A stretch of DNA of 40,127 bases from Chitinophagaceae bacterium (GCA_947452925.1 CANGFK010000004.1:1-40127), one strand, 5' to 3'. Counted from the first letter of the stretch, positions 19,877 to 29,862 are shown. Notes: generated by a model not told the origin, from the sequence alone. A program made the numbers and translations.

Positions 19877-20503
19877 TTATCCCGCTGCTCTTGTTATTGG
19901 TGTACTATAATTTCTTTCTTTATTGGTGCCACAGGCAGCCATTTTAAACTCATAAGGAATAAAGCTTGGCAATCCAGTAACAACTATCTCATGAGTGGTA
20001 CCAGTTACTGTTTTCCATTCACTAGCATCCGTTGCAGGAGCAAGTGTATATGCTACTTCATAAAACAAAGCTTTAGTAACAGCTTTACAACTAATCAATA
20101 CTTTATTTTTTACTTCTAGAGTAAGTACTTTAAAATCAGAAACAACACCAAATTCACCAACACTTCCGGCAGGTGCTGCTACATGCATTCCAGATGAAAG
20201 AATAACAGATTTAACGCCACCACTAGTCAATTGTACATACGCACCTAATATGTGTAGTAATCCTTCTAGAACTTTTCTTTTTTCATTTTTTGTGGCAGTT
20301 TGGGTAACATTACCATTATGTGCCGCAGCCAATGCAACTTGAAATTCAGTTCGTGCCGTTGTTATTACAGTAATAGCTGGAGAGGGCGTGAGGTAATGTG
20401 CATTTCCTGTAAGACTACCTTCAATGCTCATGGTTTCAGTAACAAGCTGAGCATCATTGTAAACATTTGTTGAATAATCAACTAAAACTTTTTCCGTATG
20501 CAT
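19877..20503 (-). CDS. Hypothetical protein with fibronectin type III-like C-terminus
   Basis: C-terminal ALFYEVAYTLAPATDASEWKTVTGTTHEIVVTGLPSFIPYEFKMAACGTNKERNYSTP resembles FN3. Confidence 0.6.
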   Translation of the reverse strand: MHTEKVLVDYSTNVYNDAQLVTETMSIEGSLTGNAHYLTPSPAITVITTARTEFQVALAAAHNGNVTQTATKNEKRKVLEGLLHILGAYVQLTSGGVKSVILSSGMHVAAPAGSVGEFGVVSDFKVLTLEVKNKVLISCKAVTKALFYEVAYTLAPATDASEWKTVTGTTHEIVVTGLPSFIPYEFKMAACGTNKERNYSTPITRAAG

Positions 20504-20885
20504 CGTTAGTAATTAAATTAAAATATTATTTTGGAAAGATAAACTATTTTTTTGGCACTTAACTAATTATTATTTTTTATTTTAATTTTTAATTTCCAAA
20601 TTAAAGCCATTTTAATGCGGATTAAAATCAAAATAGGCCGGTACTAAGGGCTGTTTCCTTGGCATAGAAAATTTTTACTGGGGTATGATAGGGCTACAGC
20701 TCAGTGTAGGGGGCCTTTAATTGTGCATAAAAGTGTTAAATGGGGTAGTAAGAAGCCAAAAAGAGACAATTAGGTCTTTTTAATACGGATTAAAATTGTG
20801 TTACTTTATTACTAATTATTATTAATAATATTAAACAAAATAAAAATAATGGAAGAGGAGACTTTTGTTGGACTTGAAGAAAAAT

Positions 20886-20917
20886 AAAAAGCACCCAATT
20901 TTATCTGAGTGCTTTTT
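20886..20917 (-). terminator. Terminator-like hairpin downstream of mnmG
   Basis: AAAAAGCAC...GTGCTTTTT, 9-bp perfect stem, 14-nt loop. Confidence 0.7.
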
Positions 20918-20965
20918 ATTTAAACTAGGTTCAATACTTACAACCTATTACTTATTACTTGATAC

Positions 20966-22834
20966 CTATCGTCCCATATAGACCATCAATATCTGAATAT
21001 CACTAGGACTAACGCCACTTATTCTGCTGGCTTGTCCCAATGTACGTGGACGAATAGTCTTGAACTTTTGTTTTGCTTCGCTAGAAATTGCATTTAGTTT
21101 CTCAAAGTCAAAAGTATCTGGGATAACTAAGTTTTCTAGGTGACTTACTTTTTCAACAAGATCCTCTTCTTTGCGAATATAGGTTTCATATTTAACCTGA
21201 ATCTCCGCTTGCTCAAGACTATCCTTATCATAAGTTTCTAAAGCTGTTGCCAAACCAGAAACAGCCTGAAGCATACCATCCAATGTTACATTGGGACGAA
21301 GAATAATTTTGGAAGCTTTTTGTTTATCATCAAGAATAGCAGAATCTATTGTTTCAAAATACGGGTTTATCTCCGTAGCTTCTACATTGAAAGTGCTGAG
21401 AATCTTTTTAATTTCCGATACATTTTTTAGTTTTTGCTCCACTTTATCCAAACGTTCCTGCGAAGCCAAACCAATTTTATTACTTAAAGCAGTAAGGCGG
21501 ATATCAGCATTATCTTGTCTCAGTAGTGTACGGAATTCTGCACGGCTAGTAAACATACGGTATGGTTCATCGGTGCCTTTACTTATCAGGTCATCAATCA
21601 ATACACCAATATAAGCTTCATTTCTTTTCAGAATAAATGGCTCTTCTTCCTTCACGGCAAGATGTGCATTAATACCCGCCATCAATCCTTGGCAAGCTGC
21701 TTCTTCATAGCCAGTAGTACCATTAATCTGCCCGGCAAAGAATAAATTCTTAACCAGTTTAGTTTCTAGTGTATGCGTTAATTGGGTTGGTTGAAAGAAG
21801 TCATACTCAATTGCATAACCAGGACGGAAGAACTTGCAGTTTTCAAAACCAGGTACTTTACGTAAAGCTTTCACTTGCACATCTTCTGGAAGAGATGTAG
21901 AAAAACCATTTACATAAATCTCGACAGTGTTCCAGCCCTCTGGTTCTACAAATATCTGGTGGCGTTGTTTATCTGCAAAGCGATTAATTTTATCTTCTAC
22001 ACTAGGGCAATAGCGTGGTCCACGACCTTCAATTCTTCCCTGAAACATAGGACTTCTATCAAAGCCCGTTCTTAATAAATCGTGTACTTCATTATTGGTA
22101 TAAGTGATGTGACAACTGCGTTGTTGTTCCGGCTTAATCAAAGGAAGATCTAGATAAGAGAAACCAGTTATTACCTCATCCCCCTTTTGTTCTTCCATTT
22201 TACTATAATCCAAACTCCTACTGTCAACTCTTGGTGGTGTACCAGTTTTTAGTCTGTCAGCTTCAAAACCATATTCCACCAGTTGCTCGGTAATACCTGT
22301 TGCGGCCTTCTCCCCTACTCGTCCACCGCCCAATTGTTTTTCACCAATATGTATAATACCATTCAAAAAAGTACCACTTGTTATAACTACACTTTTAGCT
22401 TTTATCTCATTACCCAATCCTGTAACTACACCACAAACCTTTCCTTTTTCAATAATAAGAGAACGCACCATATCCTGATAAAAATCCAGGTTATTGGTAT
22501 GTTCCAGCATTTCTCTCCATTTAGCAGCAAACAACATACGGTCGTTTTGTGCCCTTGGGCTCCACATTGCCGGACCTTTACTTTTGTTCAGCATCCTAAA
22601 TTGAATCATTGTAAGGTCGGTAACAATTCCACTATAACCACCAATTGCGTCTATCTCACGTACAATCTGACCTTTGGCAATACCGCCCATTGCTGGGTTG
22701 CAACTCATCTGACCTATGGTTTGCATATTCATAGTTATCAGAAGTGTTTTACTTCCCATGTTAGCAGCGGCAGCAGCAGCTTCAGAACCAGCATGACCAG
22801 CACCAACTACAATTACATCATATTCTTGAAACAT
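20966..22834 (-). CDS. mnmG: tRNA uridine-5-carboxymethylaminomethyl(34) synthesis enzyme MnmG (GidA)
   Basis: MFQEYDVIVVGAGHAGSEAAAAAANMGSKTLLITMN; CNPAMGGIAKGQIVREIDAIGG; start moved to ATG at 22834. Confidence 0.96.
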   Translation of the reverse strand: MFQEYDVIVVGAGHAGSEAAAAAANMGSKTLLITMNMQTIGQMSCNPAMGGIAKGQIVREIDAIGGYSGIVTDLTMIQFRMLNKSKGPAMWSPRAQNDRMLFAAKWREMLEHTNNLDFYQDMVRSLIIEKGKVCGVVTGLGNEIKAKSVVITSGTFLNGIIHIGEKQLGGGRVGEKAATGITEQLVEYGFEADRLKTGTPPRVDSRSLDYSKMEEQKGDEVITGFSYLDLPLIKPEQQRSCHITYTNNEVHDLLRTGFDRSPMFQGRIEGRGPRYCPSVEDKINRFADKQRHQIFVEPEGWNTVEIYVNGFSTSLPEDVQVKALRKVPGFENCKFFRPGYAIEYDFFQPTQLTHTLETKLVKNLFFAGQINGTTGYEEAACQGLMAGINAHLAVKEEEPFILKRNEAYIGVLIDDLISKGTDEPYRMFTSRAEFRTLLRQDNADIRLTALSNKIGLASQERLDKVEQKLKNVSEIKKILSTFNVEATEINPYFETIDSAILDDKQKASKIILRPNVTLDGMLQAVSGLATALETYDKDSLEQAEIQVKYETYIRKEEDLVEKVSHLENLVIPDTFDFEKLNAISSEAKQKFKTIRPRTLGQASRISGVSPSDIQILMVYMGR

Positions 22835-22902
22835 TCTTTTTCTAATTATTAGTCGGCAAAGATAATCTTGCAACCAATGATGAGGTTAAGTTTTTCCAAA
22901 TT

Positions 22903-22918
22903 CGTTCCACGTGGAACA
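22903..22918. promoter_or_regulatory. parS-like site (one mismatch at the outer base)
   Basis: CGTTCCACGTGGAACA versus consensus TGTTNCACGTGNAACA. Confidence 0.7.
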
Positions 22919-22930
22919 TTGTTATTCCAT

Positions 22931-22958
22931 GTAGGGGTTGAAAATTTTCAACCCCTAC
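22931..22958. repeat. Perfect 28-bp palindrome
   Basis: GTAGGGGTTGAAAATTTTCAACCCCTAC is self-complementary over its whole length. Confidence 0.95.
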
Positions 22959-22961
22959 AAT

Positions 22962-22977
22962 TGTTTCACGTGGAACA
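22962..22977. promoter_or_regulatory. parS site
   Basis: TGTTTCACGTGGAACA, exact reverse complement of the B. subtilis parS TGTTCCACGTGAAACA. Confidence 0.85.
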
Positions 22978-23409
22978 TTATTTTAAAGAGAGGTATTGAT
23001 TGATGTAATAATCTTCTTTCTCACGCATAAGTTTTATGTCTTTTGGTTTCTTGTCTAAGTATCCACATAAATGTAAGCATCCATGAAATATTACACGAAG
23101 TGTTTCGTTTATAAGGTTTGTGTTTTGAGATGCGGCATTGTCTTTAATTCTATCTATACTGATGTAGATTTCTCCAATGATGGATTCTCCTTTTTCATTA
23201 AGAGAGAAAGTAATAATGTCGGTATAGTAATCGTGATTGAGATGGTCTTTATTAATTTGAAGTAAATATTCGTCAGAACAAAAGATGTAGTTGAGTTCAT
23301 TAAGCGGTGTTTTCTCATTTTTAAACAAGGATAAAATAAAAGACTTTAGTTTTGTTTTATCCGAAATGGATAATTTTCTGTCTACATAATTGAACTTGAC
23401 ACTTGCCAT
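22978..23409 (-). CDS. ybeY: rRNA maturation RNase YbeY
   Basis: HGCLHLCGYLDK metal-binding-like motif; EIYISIDRIKDNA. Confidence 0.9.
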   Translation of the reverse strand: MASVKFNYVDRKLSISDKTKLKSFILSLFKNEKTPLNELNYIFCSDEYLLQINKDHLNHDYYTDIITFSLNEKGESIIGEIYISIDRIKDNAASQNTNLINETLRVIFHGCLHLCGYLDKKPKDIKLMREKEDYYINQYLSLK

Positions 23410-23520
23410 AATTAATATTTACTTTTACAACTTCAAAAATCGTAATAAAAGACAAACCTATCTGGTTTATTTTTGCGACATTAAGTATCAGAGAGGATAT
23501 TTTGGTAATAATAATTTGAA

Positions 23521-23748
23521 ATGAGAAGACTAAGTGAGTTAGGAATTGGTCAGAGAGCGGTAATACATTCATTTGAAAAAGATGATATTTTTATTAAGTT
23601 GATGGAGATGGGCTGTGTTCCTGGTGAAGAAGTGAAAGTGATTCAAGTGGCGCCATTAGGTGACCCAATCTCTATTGCTGTTGCTGGATATAATTTGAGT
23701 CTCAGGTTGAGTGAAGCTAATAGTATCTTTCTGGAAGAAGTTAAATAG
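23521..23748 (+). CDS. feoA: FeoA domain protein
   Basis: RRLSELGIGQRAVIHSF...LMEMGCVPGEEVKVIQVAPLGDPISIAVAGYNLSLRLSEANSI. Confidence 0.9.
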   Translation: MRRLSELGIGQRAVIHSFEKDDIFIKLMEMGCVPGEEVKVIQVAPLGDPISIAVAGYNLSLRLSEANSIFLEEVK

Positions 23749-23757
23749 CAATAGAAA

Positions 23758-24330
23758 ATGAATATTGGTTTATACTTTGGTTCTTTTAATCCTATTCATA
23801 TTGGCCACCTGATAATTGCTAATCATGTAATAAACTTTACAGACATGAGCCAAGTATGGTTGGTTATCAGTCCGCAAAATCCTTTAAAACCCAGTCACAC
23901 ATTATTGAATGAGTACCATAGATTGCACCTTGTTCAAAAAGCAATAGAAGATAATCCAAAACTAAAAGCCTCAGATATAGAGTTTAGACTTTCCAAACCT
24001 TCTTATACAATTGATACCCTCATTTATCTGGAAGAAAAGTATCCGAAACATAAGTTTAGCATCGTAATGGGGAGTGATAGCTTTCAAAATATTGATAATT
24101 GGAAGAACTCAGTAATTTTAAAGAAGAACTATTCATTTATTATCTACGAACGACCCGGCTTTGAAATGGATAAAAGTGTAGAAGTAGAAAATATTAAAAT
24201 ATTAAAAGCCCCATTATTAGAAATAGCCGCCACAACTATCAGAAATAATGTAAAAGCAGGAAAAAGTATTCAATATCTGGTGCCCGATACGGTGAACAAA
24301 GAAATAATTGAGAACGGATACTATAAATAA
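23758..24330 (+). CDS. nadD: Nicotinate-nucleotide adenylyltransferase
   Basis: MNIGLYFGSFNPIHIGHLIIANHV; VWLVISPQNPLKP; FSIVMGSDSFQNIDNWKN. Confidence 0.94.
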   Translation: MNIGLYFGSFNPIHIGHLIIANHVINFTDMSQVWLVISPQNPLKPSHTLLNEYHRLHLVQKAIEDNPKLKASDIEFRLSKPSYTIDTLIYLEEKYPKHKFSIVMGSDSFQNIDNWKNSVILKKNYSFIIYERPGFEMDKSVEVENIKILKAPLLEIAATTIRNNVKAGKSIQYLVPDTVNKEIIENGYYK

Positions 24331-24390
24331 AACTTAAACAGTAAGGATATTAAAAAAACTCAGGCATCTTTGTAGCTTGTTTAATATTAT

Positions 24391-27300
24391 ATGGCTGAGT
24401 CACAACAAATTTTTCAAACAAATAATCCATCCCGTTGGCAGAGACTAAAATGGGGATCCAGGATATTCTTTTTCATATTCATCATAGCTATTGTAGTTAT
24501 CGCTATTACATTGAAAAGTGTATCAAAATCCAATGATAAGATACCTGTAGATGTGAGGGCTATCAAAAAAGTATTAGCAGGAGCACCAACCTATCGTGAT
24601 AGTGATATGGGAAAAGAATATAAAGGCTTCAGAAAATATATTAACAACCAATGGGCTGTAGGAAAAGGGGCAGGACAAAAAGACACTGTATTGAACCTAT
24701 CCAACTCCAACTACTTCAGTGATAGTCTTGGTGTAAGAGCTGCTTTTTATATGTCTTGGAATCCACAATCAACCTTTTCATTAAGAAAGAATATTAATAA
24801 ATTAAATCTTGTTCTACCCGAATGGTTTTTTATAGATCCCCAAGGAGATACTTTAATAACAAAATTAGATAAGGAAGCATTTGATATAATCAAAAGAGCA
24901 CATGTAAAAATGATTCCATTATTGTCTAATAGTATAAATAACATATCGACAGTCGCTGCATTGAGTAGAGTAATTGAAAATCCAGCTAAAAGGGAACGAT
25001 TAATAACAGACATATTAAAACAACTAAACAGACTAAAGCTCGCAGGTATTAATATAGATTTGGAAGATGTAAAACTGAAAAATAAAGATCATCTGAATTC
25101 TTTTCAAAAAGAGCTTTATTCGAGATTACATGAAAACAATTTTTTAGTTACACAAAATGTTTCGCCATATGACACATACAACTACAAACAACTGGCTACA
25201 TATAATGATTATATCTTTCTGACAGCTTATGATGAACATTCAGAACATACTAAAGCTGGTCCAATAAGCGATCAAAAATGGATAGAAGAAAGTGTTGACA
25301 GACTTGCTAAAAATGTACCTCCATCGAAAATAGTTCTTGATATAGCGGCACATGGTTTTGATTGGGATTATAAGGATTCTGCGGTAGAACAAACCTATCA
25401 GCAAGCACTAGTTACAGCAAGAGAGAGTGATGCCCATGTAGATTTTGATAATAATACTTACGGAACACACTTTCAATATTATGATGATAAAGACCGGATT
25501 CATAATGTGCATTTTGTAGACGCCGCTACTAATTTTAATGCTATCAGGTTTGCAACAGAATATGGATTAGCAGGAACAGCCTTGTATAGATTGGGTTTTG
25601 AGGATAGCCGTCTTTGGGGATTCTATGATTTACCCATGACAAGAACTGCTCTAAAGAAATTCAATTTTACTGAATTTAATAAAGTTGAAGGGAGTAGAAC
25701 GGTAGATTACATTGGAGAGGGAGAAATTTTGGATGTATTAGCATCACCGACCGATGGTCGTATACAAGCAGAAATAGATATTGCCAGCATGCTGATTAGT
25801 GAGGAAAGTTATGAAGCACTACCCTCATCTTATGTGGTTAGAAAGTTTGGAAAAACGTCTAAACCAAAACTTGTTCTTACGTATGATGATGGACCAGACC
25901 CTAAATACACAAAAGAAATATTAGATACCCTAGCCTATTATCATGTTCCTGCAACATTTTTTGTGGTTGGCATGGAAGCAGAAAATAACATTCCGCTAAT
26001 AAAGAGGATTTTGAAGGAAGGACATGAATTGGGCAACCACACTTTCACCCATCCCGACATGAGTAAAGTGAGTAAGGATAGGGCATTATTGGAAATGGAT
26101 GCAACGAAGCTTTTAATTGAATGTATTACAGGGAGAAGTCTAGTCATGTTTAGGGCACCGTTCAATGCAGATAGCGAACCCGAAAAGAATGAGGAATTGG
26201 TGCCAGTAGCTTTGAGTAGAACCAGAAACTATATTACCGTTGGGGAAAGTATGGATCCAGAAGATTGGCAAAAAGGTGAAATAAAGAACTTTAATGCCGA
26301 TACAATATTCAGTAGAGTTAAACAAGAATACCAAAGAAATTTAGATAAACCCGATAGTAGCAATATCATTCTACTACATGATGGTGGTGGAGATAGAAGC
26401 CAGACAGTATTGGCCACAGGGATGATTATTCGTTACTTTCAAGCAAGGGGATACACGTTTACAACTGTTGCAGATTTACTAGGAAAAACAAGAGACGACT
26501 TGATGCCTTATGCCAATAGCAAAGATTATTATAAATTGAAAATCAATTATTTATGGGTTCTTTTAGTTTATTATGCAACCCATTTGTTCTTTGCTATCTT
26601 CTTGGTATTTATGATAATAAGTACTATCAGATTGATTATTTTGGGAACACTTTCTTTTCTTCAGAGAAAAAGAGAAAGGAGTATTGTTTATGATAAGGTT
26701 ATTGAGCAATATCCATTGGTTTCTATCATAGTACCTGCTTATAATGAAGAAGTAAACATTGTTGGTTCATTGAAGAATTTACTGAAATGTGACTATCCTA
26801 ACTTCAATATTGTTTTTGTAGACGATGGAAGTAAGGACAAAACATGGGAAATGGTGACTAATGAATTTTCTAATGCTACCCCAAACCTGAAATTACTCTC
26901 CAAACCTAATGGTGGTAAGGCTTCTGCTCTTAATTACGGTATTGGTAATACCAATGCTGAATATGTGGTGTGTATTGATGCCGATACCAAGCTCGCACCT
27001 AATGCAGTGAGTATAATGATGAGGCACTTTTTGATGAAAACCGATTCATTGGAAGAAATTGGTGCAGTAGCTGGTGTTGTTAAAGTGGGTAATGAAGTAA
27101 ATATGTTGACTAAATGGCAAAACATAGAATACATCACTAGCCAAAACTTCGATAGAAAGGGTTTTGCTTATGCCAATGCCATCACTGTTGTGCCTGGTGC
27201 AATTGGTGCTTTCAAAAAGAAGGCAATTGAAGATGCAGGAGGTTTCACAACAGATACTTTGGCAGAGGATTGTGACCTTACCATTCGCATTTTGAGGGCT

Positions 27301-27807
27301 GGTTATCTTGTTACCAACGAGCCCAAAGCAATTGCTTATACAGAAGCTCCTGAAACGCTAAAAATGTTTATGAAACAGCGTTTCCGATGGAGCTTTGGTG
27401 TAATGCAAACCTTCTGGAAGCATTCCGATCAGTTGTTTAGCAATACCAACAAGTCGCTTGGATGGATAGCATTGCCCGATATTTTGATATTCAAATACAT
27501 CATCCCAGTCTTCTCTCCTATTGCAGATGTATTGATGATTTTTGGCTTATTTACAGACAACGCAAGTAAAATATTTTGGTATTATGTGCTGTTTACCATC
27601 GTAGATACCACCATTGCCGCCATTTCTTTCTTGTTTGAAAAGGAAAACCCGTTGAAACTTATCTGGCTTATTCCTCAACGCCTCATCTATCGTTGGATCA
27701 TGTTGGTGGTATTGTATCGTTCCCTGAAAAGAGCGTTAAAGGGCGAACTACAAAACTGGGGTGTATTGAAAAGAACAGGTAATGTGAAGGATGTTGTTGT
27801 TGGTTAG
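24391..27807 (+). CDS. Trimodular membrane protein: GH18-like + polysaccharide deacetylase (NodB) + family 2 glycosyltransferase
   Basis: GH18-like INIDLEDV; deacetylase LTYDDGPDPKYTKEILDTL...GHELGNHTFTHPDMS; GT2 PLVSIIVPAYNEEVNIVGSLKNLL...FVDDGSKD, EDCDLTIRILRAGY, QRFRWSFG. Confidence 0.93.
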   Translation: MAESQQIFQTNNPSRWQRLKWGSRIFFFIFIIAIVVIAITLKSVSKSNDKIPVDVRAIKKVLAGAPTYRDSDMGKEYKGFRKYINNQWAVGKGAGQKDTVLNLSNSNYFSDSLGVRAAFYMSWNPQSTFSLRKNINKLNLVLPEWFFIDPQGDTLITKLDKEAFDIIKRAHVKMIPLLSNSINNISTVAALSRVIENPAKRERLITDILKQLNRLKLAGINIDLEDVKLKNKDHLNSFQKELYSRLHENNFLVTQNVSPYDTYNYKQLATYNDYIFLTAYDEHSEHTKAGPISDQKWIEESVDRLAKNVPPSKIVLDIAAHGFDWDYKDSAVEQTYQQALVTARESDAHVDFDNNTYGTHFQYYDDKDRIHNVHFVDAATNFNAIRFATEYGLAGTALYRLGFEDSRLWGFYDLPMTRTALKKFNFTEFNKVEGSRTVDYIGEGEILDVLASPTDGRIQAEIDIASMLISEESYEALPSSYVVRKFGKTSKPKLVLTYDDGPDPKYTKEILDTLAYYHVPATFFVVGMEAENNIPLIKRILKEGHELGNHTFTHPDMSKVSKDRALLEMDATKLLIECITGRSLVMFRAPFNADSEPEKNEELVPVALSRTRNYITVGESMDPEDWQKGEIKNFNADTIFSRVKQEYQRNLDKPDSSNIILLHDGGGDRSQTVLATGMIIRYFQARGYTFTTVADLLGKTRDDLMPYANSKDYYKLKINYLWVLLVYYATHLFFAIFLVFMIISTIRLIILGTLSFLQRKRERSIVYDKVIEQYPLVSIIVPAYNEEVNIVGSLKNLLKCDYPNFNIVFVDDGSKDKTWEMVTNEFSNATPNLKLLSKPNGGKASALNYGIGNTNAEYVVCIDADTKLAPNAVSIMMRHFLMKTDSLEEIGAVAGVVKVGNEVNMLTKWQNIEYITSQNFDRKGFAYANAITVVPGAIGAFKKKAIEDAGGFTTDTLAEDCDLTIRILRAGYLVTNEPKAIAYTEAPETLKMFMKQRFRWSFGVMQTFWKHSDQLFSNTNKSLGWIALPDILIFKYIIPVFSPIADVLMIFGLFTDNASKIFWYYVLFTIVDTTIAAISFLFEKENPLKLIWLIPQRLIYRWIMLVVLYRSLKRALKGELQNWGVLKRTGNVKDVVVG

Positions 27808-27927
27808 CAGCACAATAATAAGATAGTAGAATAAATAGATAGTATGGTGCAACATATTGTGTAGCATCCTCCGCCTTTATTTCTTTACTTTGCGGCGATT
27901 ATTATAAATTAGAAAATAAGTTTACTT

Positions 27928-28890
27928 ATGAAAGTATCAGACATTCAGGTTCAAAACGAAAAAGAAACACGTGCCGGCTTTGGTGAAGGTATCTATGAGA
28001 TAGGAAAGGAAAACGAAAACGTAATTGTGTTGACGGCTGACCTTGCCGGTTCCTTTAAATTAGGACCATTTATTAAAGATATTCCTGAGCGTTTTGTTCA
28101 GTGTGGCATTGCAGAAGCAAACATGATTGGTGTTGCTGCCGGGCTTACAATTGGTGGTAAAATACCTTATACAACCACGTTTGCAAACTTTAGTACAGGT
28201 AGGGTTTACGATCAAATTCGTCAAAGTATTGCTTACAGTGGCAAGAATGTAAAAGTTTGTGCTTCTCACGCTGGTCTTACTTTGGGTGAAGATGGTGCTA
28301 CACACCAGATATTGGAAGATATTGGATTGATGAAAATGCTTCCTGGTATGACTGTTATCGTTCCTTGCGATTTCAACCAGACCAAAATAGCTACTAAAGC
28401 AATTGCTAGCTATGATGGACCAGTTTATCTACGTTTTGGTCGTCCAAAGTGGCCAAATTTCACAAAAGAAGATGGTAGCGACTTTGTTATTGGCAAGGCG
28501 CAACAGTTGAGTGAAGGAACCGATGTTACCATTTTTGCATGTGGTCACTTGGTTTGGAAAGCCATCGAAGCAGGTAAGGCATTGGAAGCAAAAGGCATTA
28601 GTGTAGAGTTGATAAACATACACACCATCAAGCCGTTGGATACCGAAGCCATCATCAAGTCTATCAAAAAGACCAAATGTGCGGTTACTTGCGAGGAGCA
28701 CAATATCATCGGTGGTCTGGGAGACAGTATTGCACAGGTAGCTGCCAAAAATTGCCCTATTCCTATTGAATATGTAGGTACAAACGACACTTTTGGCGAA
28801 AGTGGTACACCTGCACAATTGTTAGCTAAGTATGGTTTGGATACGCCTGATGTGATTGCAGCAGTTGAGAGAGTGCTTGCTAGAAAATAG
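27928..28890 (+). CDS. Transketolase C-terminal subunit family protein
   Basis: RAGFGEGIYEIGKENENVIVLTADLAGS...FVQCGIAEANMIGVAAGLTIGGKIPYTTTFANF. Confidence 0.93.
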   Translation: MKVSDIQVQNEKETRAGFGEGIYEIGKENENVIVLTADLAGSFKLGPFIKDIPERFVQCGIAEANMIGVAAGLTIGGKIPYTTTFANFSTGRVYDQIRQSIAYSGKNVKVCASHAGLTLGEDGATHQILEDIGLMKMLPGMTVIVPCDFNQTKIATKAIASYDGPVYLRFGRPKWPNFTKEDGSDFVIGKAQQLSEGTDVTIFACGHLVWKAIEAGKALEAKGISVELINIHTIKPLDTEAIIKSIKKTKCAVTCEEHNIIGGLGDSIAQVAAKNCPIPIEYVGTNDTFGESGTPAQLLAKYGLDTPDVIAAVERVLARK

Positions 28891-28916
28891 ATAGTAACTA
28901 GTAGTTAGTAGATATT

Positions 28917-28952
28917 AAAACACCCTTGAAGCAATTGTTTCAAGGGTGTTTT
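28917..28952 (+). terminator. Intrinsic terminator
   Basis: AAAACACCCTTGAAGCAATTGTTTCAAGGGTGTTTTTG. Confidence 0.85.
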
Positions 28953-29001
28953 TGTTGATGGAGGAGCGTAAAATATTGTTATTGTCAAATAATTCAATTC
29001 T

Positions 29002-29862
29002 CTAATCTTCTACTTCACAAACACACCTAAAAGTCAGCCAATTACAAGCATCTTGATATGAAGTAGTGAAGTTTATATTTTTCCAAGAAGTAGAATCTTT
29101 CCAATTTCTTCCTTTAGCAACATTTTTATCAGCTACTATTTCAGATAAATCATTCAAAATAAAGTTTTTAGAGACATAATTATGTTTACTTAGATCCGAG
29201 TCACTAAAACTCTGAGTAACCGCTCCTTGACCACTAAATGATATATTTTCATTGAAAGAAAACTTAATTGGCAAATGTGTTACCGCATACTCCCATTCTT
29301 CCTTAGTGGGCAGTCTATATTTTATTTTTTTATGGCAAGGCGCTCTTTCAGACATTTTTTTGTTTGAGGCATAATTCAACAATACCATATCTGTTCGCCA
29401 TTTGCAAAAAGCTTCTGCAACTTGATAAGAAATGTTTTTAACGGGATAATAATTATATCTAGGATCTGTGAGGTATTTAATAAATGGAGGATAACAAGTA
29501 TCTAATTGAATTGTGTGCAAAGCAATTTTAAATTTCGAGCTATCCGGATTAGGGGTAAAAGCAAAATTCTTTTCATACGAAATTCTATCAAATCCAAAAT
29601 AGGGCAAAGAATTAACAAGATTATCGAATTCAGAGAAGTTGTATTTAATTTTCTTTTTCATAAAATATTCATATTCTCTATAATGAACATTACAAACAGG
29701 CATGACATCAATGTACAAATTGTCTTTTAGCCATATAGTTCCCGGAGGATTCTCTTTCTTAACGCTCTCCTTTCGTTGTGCAGTGCAAGAAAAGTGCAGT
29801 CCCAAAATAAACAATAAGACGGCGTAGCAGCCTTTACTTGTTTTTATTTTATTGATAATCAT
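29002..29862 (-). CDS. SUMF1/formylglycine-generating-like domain lipoprotein
   Basis: Lipobox-like LHFSC; VAEAFCKWRTDM, YRLPTKEEWEYAV. Confidence 0.75.
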   Translation of the reverse strand: MIINKIKTSKGCYAVLLFILGLHFSCTAQRKESVKKENPPGTIWLKDNLYIDVMPVCNVHYREYEYFMKKKIKYNFSEFDNLVNSLPYFGFDRISYEKNFAFTPNPDSSKFKIALHTIQLDTCYPPFIKYLTDPRYNYYPVKNISYQVAEAFCKWRTDMVLLNYASNKKMSERAPCHKKIKYRLPTKEEWEYAVTHLPIKFSFNENISFSGQGAVTQSFSDSDLSKHNYVSKNFILNDLSEIVADKNVAKGRNWKDSTSWKNINFTTSYQDACNWLTFRCVCEVED

